64,000 nt of DNA. It comes from Sparus aurata. Lineage: Eukaryota; Chordata; Actinopteri; Spariformes; Sparidae. The notes under the pieces were generated by a model that was not told the DNA's origin, ran no database searches, and was given only the letters and a program-made list of their open reading frames with translations. Position numbers and translations under genes: made by a program. Position 1 is the stretch's first letter; the number at the start of each line of letters is the position of its first letter. Shown one piece after another: positions 56,801-64,000 of the stretch. Location of the stretch: NCBI RefSeq assembly GCF_900880675.1, contig NC_044188.1:1491539-1555538 (forward strand). Reading direction: 5' to 3'.

Positions 56801-59800
56801 TACCTGAGCACACCACTTCAAGGCGGAAATAGCTTTCACTATCATCAGTCAGTTTTATACACTTCGTCGGAGCAGATGATGACTGGACACAGGACGCCTT
56901 GATCCACCACACCAGTTGGTCTGGAGCATCATCTGTTGTCTCGTTTGAAACAACAGAACCACAATCCAGCAGTCGACAAATGGCAGCTGCAGACTTCTGG
57001 TCCCATTTAGAATCCCAGTCAGCCACTGGTCTCCACTCTCCCTTGTTCTTCATCTCCAGTATACCAGCACAGCGACTGTTCTTTCCCACCAACTGGATGT
57101 TATCTAGATCTGAGCAGAGACAGGATAGCGATTAGAAGAGGAAGAAAGCTGGTGAACTGTATCAAAGCTGCGTATCTCCTACCTGAGCAGGTGAGTCCAA
57201 CAGCTTCACCAGGTGAGCAGGTGTTTCTATCTGAGCCTGAGGTTCTACAGTCCAGGAGAGCAGACTCATGGCCTCCACACTGGAACTCTTTGGTCCACAT
57301 TGGAGCCTCCACTTCTCCATAGAGCGCCCCCTGGAGGACTGAAGGAGCCCCACAGCCGAGCTCCCTACAGACCACCTCTGCATCCTGCTGGTCAAAGTCA
57401 TCTTCACACACTGAGGACCACCTCTGGTTAGACTTCACCTCCAGTCTGCCTGAACACAGACTGTTTCCATTCACCAACCTGATGGAGTCTGAGGATACGA
57501 CAGTAGTAGAAGAGGTTCTCAGATATTCGACTTAAGTATGAGAATTAATACTACAGTATGGAAATACTCCCAGGAGGAACCTTTTAACTGGCTATGCAAC
57601 AGTCTAAAGATGTCTCAATATGACATACATAAGCAATCTTGACCATCAGTGAGAAGATTTGTATCTTTGTATAACCATCATCCAAATCTCTTTTATAGAG
57701 CGACTGGTGTGGTACGGTGAGATCTGGCAACCTCAGATCAATGGGGAAGTCACCACCTAGTCACCGGACTGGGACTGGACACAACCTCTCAGATCGAGGG
57801 GATCAGTCTGGCGAGAGAGGAGAAACTGTAGGAGGTGATTTACAGCGACTCGGACCAGGACTGTTGCCACGTTCCAGCCGACGTCGAAGGTCAGAATTTC
57901 CTGGTTGAGATTTCAAACTTCTGGCTTTTAATCATTGCAGGTGCACAACGCCAAAAGTCAACGAAAAACTGAGCTGACCATATTAAAATGATTTCTCTTT
58001 GGCAAGGGTACGCATCATTGGACCACCCCATTATTGTGTTGGGTTAGGCAGCTGCTCCCTCATGTAATCAGGGTAGTTGGATGTGCCCAGAGGCATACCA
58101 TTGTATTTTTGCTAGTAGGAGCTAAATATTTTCAAGTTCTGGTATTTCTGGAACGCAGCACAAAACTCTAGTGACCCAAAGATGTGGTAGGCAAGGAAAG
58201 CTTTCATTAAAGCTGCTGTAGGCATTGATGCTGTTTAAGCCGACTTCGTGTCTGTTTCATTTGTGGGTTGGTGACCAAACACTTTACATTATGGAGCCAT
58301 TTAACACTTATTTTTATAAAAATATATCACTGGTGTTACCTGAACAGGTGACTTCCAGGCTGTTAGTGCTGGACTCCTCTTTGGTAGTCACACAATCCCT
58401 CAGTGTAGAATTAGATTGAACACAGGAAGAGTTGATCCACCACACAGATTCTTCAGAGGAATCCATTTTCTTCTCTGTGGAAACAGCGGAACCACAGTCC
58501 AGCCTTCGACATATTACAGATGTTGCCTTCTGGTCCCAGTCAAAGTCTTCAGTATCCACAGCTTTCCAGATCTCACGGTGTTTCATCTCTAGTCTACCAC
58601 TGCAACGGCTGGTTCCTCCCACCAACCTGACATCAACAGGGTCTGAACAAAGACAAGTGAATGATTAGGGAATGAAGGGAAGTGACTTGAAATCAAGAGG
58701 AGAATAAAATCAAAGTTGTGGCTCCTCTCCTACCTGAGCAGGTGAGTCCAACAGCTTTGCCAGGTGAGCAGGTGTTTTCAACTGAGCTTCTACAGTCCAG
58801 AGGAGCAGACTCATGGCCACCACAGTCTCCATGGAGTCCCCCCTTGAAGTCTGAAGGAGCCCCACAGCCGAGCTCCCTACAGACCACCTCTGCATCCTGC
58901 TGGTCAAAGTCATCTTCACACACTGAGGACCACCTCTGGTTAGACTTCACCTCCAGTCTGCCTGAACACAGACTGTTTCCATTCACCAGCCTGACAGAGT
59001 CTGGTGAAAAGAAACAGAGAGCAACAGAGCTTTTTTTATAACATGGCTCTGCAAAGTCTGTGAATTTAGGCCTTCTAATAAAAAAGACAGGAAATCTCAC
59101 TTTTACAAGATGGGACATTTAAATTGATAAATTGGAGTTGAAATATTGAGCAGTGTGTCACCGCGTTTCAGTACATATTTTGATTTACTTCTCCGACAGT
59201 TCAAGAACTTCGATTGAGGGTTTCTGGTCTCTTCAACACTCGAGGCCAGAAACCCTACAGATCACCTTTAAGTGTTAACAGCTAATATTCCTGATTGTTT
59301 GCTGTCAGAGGAGAGAAGAGAGCATCATGATGAACTTGTAAACAGCACCGATAGACCGACGCGCTCCTTTAGACCTCCAGAGTAAATTGAGCATTAACTC
59401 AGAGTCATATTTCTGGCCAGCTGGTCATTTTAAATCCAGGGCTAGCTCTAAATTTAACTTATTGTCGCCACGAAATCCGGAAAAAAATGTTGAGTGATTA
59501 TTCTCAGTGTGTCTGTCATCAGCTTTAGAGATGACAGATGAAGCGGTCATGAACAGAAATTGAGCAGAATTTTACAACTGTATTTATTTTGGGATTTGAA
59601 ATGAGGCCAGATGTCTTCATACGAACCACCTACTCAAAGTTTTATGCTGTCATTATCCTGGATAATAACGTTTTCTAGTCAAAGTTAGTCAGTTTTACAG
59701 ATGTGTGACAGGACAAGTCACTGTAAAGATTACTAGTAAATATTCATGTTGTTACCTGAGCAGGTTACTTCGAGGACAGCAGATGAAGATATAAGTCTTA

Positions 59801-62800
59801 AACATTTAATCGGTGAAGATTCTTCACAGGATTTGAGTCCCCAAATAAATCTGCTCGAGGGCGTCTGTCGTCTTTGGATTGAGACAGCCGAGCCACAGTC
59901 CAGATGTCCACACACTACGCCTGCTAACCTCAGGTTCCAGCCGCTGTCGTCTACTGGTTTCCATTCGCTCAGTTTGTAAATCTCCAGTGTGCCACCGCAT
60001 TGCGAGGCTCCTCCAACCAGCCTGACCTCATCGGGTGCTGCGTAGGAACAAGAAGAAACAAATGAACAATACGACGATGTCAGTCACCAGCAGGACTGTA
60101 GGTGGGGTTCACCTGGACAGGCTGCCAGTTAATCAAAAGGCTGCTTCTTTATCCGCGTTTCCACAAAAAGTACCAGGAACTTTTAGCCTCTTTTAGTTCT
60201 TTTCAGGGAACTGAAATGATCCCTCTGCCCATTGTTATCTGTGTTTCCACTGCAGTCTGAAGACGGAAGAGCATTAGGCAAATTAATCTGCTGACGTATG
60301 ATAAAGTACCTTGTTAGGAGTGACTGTAAAGCTTTACTCTTTCTTCTGTAGCTGTGTTGATGTGTCGTGGCACTATGAACAAATAAACCATTGTGTTTGG
60401 TTTGCAGCTTCAGATTTTTAAAAATGGGTTAGATATAAAACGCTGCAATGCTCAACCAATAAAAAAAATACTCAGTGCTGCAAACCCCAGCTCAAAGGTT
60501 TTGTACATTTTGAAAAGTATGACCCTGAGCAGGGACTCTCTGAGGATTAACTTCATGTGGCCTGTTCATTCTCTGGGAAACATTCCCGTTGTGGAAACGA
60601 ACAACCATGCTCACATTCACAGCAGGAACAGTTAGCTTAAAAATTCATAATACAAACTGAATGTTTTCTCCTACCTGAGCAGGTGAGTCCAACAGCTTTG
60701 CCAGGTGAGCAGGTGTTTCTATCTGAGCCTGAGGTTCTACAGTCCAGGAGAGCAGACTCATGGCCTCCACACTGGAACTCTTTGGTCCACATTGGAGCCT
60801 CCACTTCTCCATAGAGCGCCCCCTGGAGGACTGAAGGAGCCCCACAGCCGAGCTCCCTACAGACCACCTCTGCATCCTGCTGGTCAAAGTCATCTTCACA
60901 CACTGAGGACCACCTCTGGTTAGACTTCACCTCCAGTCTGCCTGAACACAGACTGTTTCCATTCACCAGCCTGACGGAGTCTGAAGAAAGTAAGAGAGTG
61001 AATGATTTATCCCTTCAGTTAATTTCAAACATGTGAATAAACAAACAGGTGCAAACATGTGACAGTAACGACCTAAATCACAGAGATGCCATGTCTCCAG
61101 TTATACTCGCCATAATTCACCATAATTCCTATATTGGCCTATGCGTATTAGTTCCAAGATGCACCGATATGAACATTTTTTATTATAAATAAAATGTCTG
61201 TCATTTATAGGTATTAAACTCCCAATGATCATTTAAGACATTAAAGTCTGTTAAACGATCCAACATCCTGTCTCCGTTATGTTAATGTGTCCTAGTATCA
61301 TAGTCAGTTTTGAGGGATCAGCTGATATATTGATACTGGTCCTGCAGAGGGTCTTTAAATCCAGTTTAAAATCCATCATAATCCATAACATTGATCTGAA
61401 GTAATATTCTGAGGCTTCAACAAAGTGATGAATATAGCAACTTCTGATCAACACATCACTTTCAGGCTTAGATAAACCACTTCCTGTTCGTCTCACTCAT
61501 GTCTGTTTTAGGTCCAGTGCTTGTCGAGTAAGGACACAAGTAATTAACATTTTTATCAGATCCTTCCTCATCCACAGTGGTCGACAAAGACGGAAACTCA
61601 AGTGTTGTAGAAATCTTAAAGGACCTGACCTGAACAGTTGATCTCCAGACTGGACGAGGCAGATCTCTGTTGCGTAAATCTAAAAGTATTTGTGAATGCT
61701 GGTAATCCCAGCATATCAGAGGATTGCTGGGCTCTTCGTAACGACAACACAGAACCACAGTCGAGCTGTCTGCACACCACAGCTGCTGACGTCAGGTTCC
61801 ACTCATAGTACTCGTCATTCACTGGTTTCCAGACTCCCTGCTGGTTCACCTCCAGGTTCCCAGCACAGCGGCCGGCTCCTCCCACCAGCCTGACATCATC
61901 AGGCACCACTGAGCACAGACACAAAAACATAATCGTCACAGGAAGTAGAATCTAAAACTCAAGACTTTAGTTTCTTCACTTCACTACACTGTTTGTGTCT
62001 TGAGCCCCGAGTCCTGAGGAGAGAAATCTACATGAAAATACATTAAATATAATAATTATGGTCATAGAACAAAGAGTTTTAAGTGTGACGTCACCCTCCC
62101 TCTGCTTCAACATCCGTGTTTTACAGATACAAGCAGAGCGTCGATGATGAGTTGGTGGAGAGAAAACCACCTGCAGCTTTTTTAGTAATCGAACATTCGC
62201 TCGTCCACGTTTTCTTTGTCATCTGTGATGGTTAATGAGTCTTTGGGTTTTGGACTCTTGGTTGAAGCAGTTTTAAGAAGTCAGTTCGAGCTCTGGGAAG
62301 TTCTGACGAGCAAATTTGTTTGATTTTTATTATTGGCAGTAATCTTGTTACGTTTCTGCGTTATCTACTGAGAAAAGTAACTGTTAAGAGTTAACAAAAA
62401 TCACAGTAAATCTTTTTGTGCATGTGGGTTATATTGTCCAGACGGTGAACCTTTGAATGTATTGACTGTTCTCTGCCCTTCTTCTACGGCACACAGTTGG
62501 TAACTGTCGGCGAATAACAGGAACGACAGACGCAATATAACATTTAGCATTCAAGCACTTTTCCTCCAGACACAACTTGCATTGCCCCCGTGATTCTCGT
62601 CCTTTTCACCACAAAATCAGAAACGACTACTCAGACTAGTCTCTCGCAGACGGACACAGCTATTTCTATTTAAACGTTCTTATCAAGCATCCACATTTTC
62701 TGAGAAATATTGTGGTTGATGATATCTGACAGTCACATGTTCTGCTATACATACAGAGTGAGATTATTAAACACATTTTTTTCTCATGTAATATCGATAT

Positions 62801-62931
62801 TCTTTTGTTATCGTCTGCAGAGTATGACACACGTGTATCAGCACACACCAGGATAAATCGAGTAAAACCAGAACCAGAGTCCTACCTGAGCTCCAGAGTG
62901 ACAGAAACACAACCAGCACCGTGTGATCCAT
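53812..62931 (-). CDS. Gene 4: divergent SRCR-Ig transmembrane receptor, 7 SRCR domains
   Basis: Twelve exons: signal 62886-62931, linker 61990-62013 (uncertain), SRCR 61630-61908, A 60675-60980, B 59756-60037, A 58734-59000, B 58340-58642, A 57183-57488, B 56804-57109, Ig 54454-54783, transmembrane 53946-54031, tail 53812-53838. The join is 2,562 nt (853 codons plus stop) with no internal stop. Its signal peptide, B-series, Ig and transmembrane exons differ strongly from genes 1-3, yet two of its A exons are almost identical to theirs. The cytoplasmic tail is only about eight residues, so any signalling would need a partner. It likely represents an older lineage of the same family. Confidence 0.78.
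53946..54031 (-). CDS. Gene 4 exon 11: transmembrane segment
   Basis: 86 nt. Encodes LTELIIRLVVLLLGLMSLIT and ALCCHSK. The Arg sits in the outer part of the helix, and two Cys near the inner face could be palmitoylated. Confidence 0.78.
54454..54783 (-). CDS. Gene 4 exon 10: Ig-like domain
   Basis: 330 nt, begins DLLVQPKISPTPSMDG. Cys in TITCSIE and GDYSCVYHV. Shares NHSAHFLF and ADHTHQGDYSC with the other copies. Confidence 0.85.
54981..56090. mobile_element. hAT-type non-autonomous transposon with 8-bp target duplication
   Basis: Inverted ends cagagtcctgcacgggt and acccgtgcaggactctg. Both sides carry the 8-bp duplication gtttggtt (54973-54980 and 56091-56098), the hAT hallmark. The interior is rich in gggtacccg/cgggtcgg motifs and has no transposase. 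It lies in the Ig-SRCR intron of gene 4. Confidence 0.88.
55223..55822. mobile_element. Nested small element inside the hAT copy
   Basis: Inverted ends ttgacccgcatatagg and cctatattcgggtcaa between TA dinucleotides, about 600 bp. The interior has a second pair of gggtcgtcttataatc/gggtcgtgttataatc motifs. TA target sites suggest a Tc1/mariner/pogo-type origin. Confidence 0.65.
56804..57109 (-). CDS. Gene 4 exon 9: SRCR, B-like
   Basis: 306 nt, begins DLDNIQLVGKNSRCAG. Core AICRLLDCGSVVSNE and ASCVQSSSAPTKC. Resembles B' more than B. Confidence 0.86.
57183..57488 (-). CDS. Gene 4 exon 8: SRCR, A type
   Basis: GEAVG variant, otherwise consensus except at the exon 5' end. Confidence 0.91.
57489..58339 (-). 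other. Gene 4 intron
   Basis: 850 bp with no exon signal seen on the minus strand. A short open frame on the plus strand (57717-57908) has no recognisable domain. Confidence 0.5.
58340..58642 (-). CDS. Gene 4 exon 7: SRCR, B-like
   Basis: Begins DPVDVRLVGGTSRCSGRLE. Core VICRRLDCGSAVSTEKK and SSCVQSNSTLRDC. Confidence 0.87.
58734..59000 (-). CDS. Gene 4 exon 6: short mosaic A-type SRCR
   Basis: 267 nt, 39 shorter than every other A exon. The N-terminal half (VRLVNG to LGCGAPS) and the C-terminal end (CSPGKAVGLTCSG) match consensus. The middle reads DFKGGLHGDCGGHESAPLDC and then SSVENT. All eight Cys are kept, but the W-containing segment before the fifth Cys is missing. Confidence 0.88.
59001..59755 (-). 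other. Gene 4 intron
   Basis: 755 bp. No exon, repeat family or RNA gene recognised. Confidence 0.5.
59756..60037 (-). CDS. Gene 4 exon 5: SRCR, B-like
   Basis: 282 nt, begins APDEVRLVGGASQCGG. Core GVVCGHLDCGSAVS, KSCEESSPIKC. Closest in layout to the N-SRCR exons. Confidence 0.83.
60038..60674 (-). other. Gene 4 intron
   Basis: 637 bp. A stretch at about 60150-60600 resembles a fish repeat (gtttccac...cagggaact), but no family is assigned. Confidence 0.4.
60675..60980 (-). CDS. Gene 4 exon 4: SRCR, A type
   Basis: One silent base from the consensus of genes 1-3, although all neighbouring exons are strongly diverged. Confidence 0.92.
61630..61908 (-). CDS. Gene 4 exon 3: N-terminal SRCR lacking a Cys pair
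   Basis: 279 nt, contains PDDVRLVGGAGRCAGNLEV and VVCRQLDCGSVLS, ends LEINCSG. The two cysteines of the STC...DC loop are replaced (PAFTNTFRFTQQRS), so it has four Cys rather than six. Confidence 0.8.
61990..62013 (-). CDS. Gene 4 exon 2: possible linker microexon
   Basis: TCTCCTCAG acceptor, encodes GLGAQDTN and a first base of Met, weak GTGTAG donor. Accepted because it keeps phase 1 on both sides and matches the linker position in genes 1-3. Direct splicing from exon 1 to exon 3 is equally in frame. Confidence 0.35.
62886..62931 (-). CDS. Gene 4 exon 1: signal peptide
   Basis: Encodes MDHTVLVVFLSLWSSG with a phase-1 GTAGGA donor. Shares the LWSSG end with the other signal exons. Confidence 0.78.
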
Positions 62932-62984
62932 GTCCGGTTGATATGCCGTCTCAAGCTGCCTGTCAGTGTGCTGCTGCCTCTGGT

Positions 62985-63055
62985 TTTTATCAGGACAGCG
63001 GTCAGTTCAGCCCCCAGGACGCCTCTGCTTTTATTTGGTATCAACTTCCTGTTCT
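62985..63055 (-). promoter_or_regulatory. Proximal promoter of gene 4
   Basis: An AACAGGAAGT ETS/PU.1-like site (63044-63053) and an AAATAAAA TATA-like box (about 63030-63037) lie 100-120 bp above the ATG. The function is inferred from position. Confidence 0.35.
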
Positions 63056-63129
63056 CTTCTCTGCTGTAATATCTCAGGGCATCTATTTAGTAGAATATGT
63101 CTATTCAGATAAAGTGTTGTCAATCTAAG

Positions 63130-64000
63130 AAGACGTGGCATCATAATCTTTGTCTCTATCCACTTTCGCGTCTTCCCTTTAAAAGTCCTGAACCAGCTTT
63201 AGCAGAAGAAAGCGGTCTTTAACTCACCTGCTCACAACCTGTCTGACCTGAGGCCAAAGCCTGTGACCTGAAGAGCAAAGAAGAGTCAATTGTCACAGTC
63301 TGGTTCATAAACTGGATAAAAATGGGAGGACACATCCGGCAGCACTAAATGGAATGCCGGCATCAGGGTAGGAAGAGAGAGAACTGGCAGCTCCTCAGGT
63401 TTTAAACAGTTAGGCTACACTCTTGGTGTAAGCCAATCAGCAGCCTGCTCTGCTTCCTCTCTGGACTTGGCCTGAAACTCAAACAGTAGAGAGACACCTG
63501 GTGACCTGGTGGAACTCTGAGGGAGTAGAGACACTTTTCACCACCATTCTGATATACAGAATATTCTATACATTATCCCGCTTATTACACGGTTACTTGC
63601 CAACACGATAGAAAACTTGACACAGTTTGTCTTTTTAAAGTGTATTTGTTACCGTTCACAGTGTTTTTCAGCAGAGAAATATAGTTCGCCAAACCGACAC
63701 CGTTTCTCTTCTCCCTCTTCGCTGCTTTCCTCTCGTGTTCTTTTCTTGACCGGTGACGACAACTCAGCCTTTTGCCAAGATTTGAAATCACCGTATTTTC
63801 CAAGAATATTAAAGTTAATGTGAAACTCATCCATACTAGTGGCCTAGGAGCAGTTTTTCCAATATGAAGTAGACAACAGATCAGCTGACGTCGCTTAGCG
63901 ACCGAAGACGCTGGAGTGAAAAGTGACCGGACTACTTGTGGAGCAAAGATTTTAGAGCGCGGAGTGATACGAAATACGTGAATCAGAGGCAAAAAGGCCA
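63130..64000. other. Upstream flank of gene 4
   Basis: No SRCR exon. Open frames on both strands near 63585-63992 show no recognised domain. A minus-strand frame at 63649-63834 begins MDEFHINFNILGKYGDF and has a charged middle (KKRTREESSEEGEEKR), possibly a first exon of another gene or a transposon, but this is unsupported. Confidence 0.3.

Noticed and set aside
57717..57908. 63-codon plus-strand frame in a gene 4 intron
   Set aside because: No domain, no conserved context, and the wrong strand for the array.
18824..60980. Regularly spaced near-identical 306-bp units, superficially array-like
   Set aside because: Not CRISPR or satellite DNA. The units are exons with GT-AG borders, long open frames and unequal spacing.
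63585..63992. 135-codon minus-strand frame at the right edge
   Set aside because: Low-quality composition, no domain, overlaps another open frame. It may belong to a transposon or gene beyond the window but cannot be supported.

Overview
The window is vertebrate, most likely teleost fish, genomic DNA. It has phase-1 GT-AG exons separated by short introns, Rex3 (RTE-clade) LINE sequence, several Tc1/mariner elements, a hAT element with an 8-bp target duplication and abundant CA/ATT microsatellites. There are no bacterial operons, rRNA, tRNA or CRISPR features.

All real genes are on the minus strand. They form a tandem family of scavenger receptor cysteine-rich (SRCR) membrane receptors. The shared plan is: signal-peptide exon, tiny linker exon, N-terminal SRCR, alternating A (8-Cys) and B (6-Cys) SRCR exons, one Ig-like exon, a transmembrane exon and a short cytoplasmic tail. 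From right to left: gene 4 (62931-53812, divergent, 7 SRCR), gene 3 (52692-44366, 11 SRCR, carrying a nonsense codon and a frameshift), gene 2 (37790-15586, 19 SRCR, about 2,126 aa), gene 1 (13357-6880, 5 SRCR, about 705 aa), and the first exon of gene 0 (2153-2105), whose remainder lies beyond the left edge. Joined exons of genes 1, 2 and 4 are in frame throughout. Exon boundaries were read by eye from splice signals and paralog comparison.

The spaces between genes hold segmental duplications of gene ends. Orphan gene-4-type transmembrane exons lie at 39005-39090 and 3494-3565. The 3' flanks of genes 1 and 3 share one duplicated block that includes a Tc1 element. Gene 2 introns carry Rex3 (29955-32459), an IS630/mariner-like element (33366-34629), a Tc1 element (16764-17961) and a Tc1-like fragment (about 26870-27437). 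Gene 4 carries a hAT element (54981-56090) with a smaller element nested inside.

The most striking pattern is exon-restricted concerted evolution. Nineteen A exons spread over 52 kb and four genes, including the damaged gene 3 and the divergent gene 4, are nearly or completely identical at DNA level, while the interleaved B exons and introns diverge. One A exon (58734-59000) is a mosaic that appears to preserve an unconverted core. The B modules vary mainly in two short loops, so the proteins look like an invariant scaffold alternating with variable modules. The transmembrane exons carry an Arg near their outer end, as in receptors that pair with ITAM adaptors. A ligand-sensing innate immune role is inferred from the families only.
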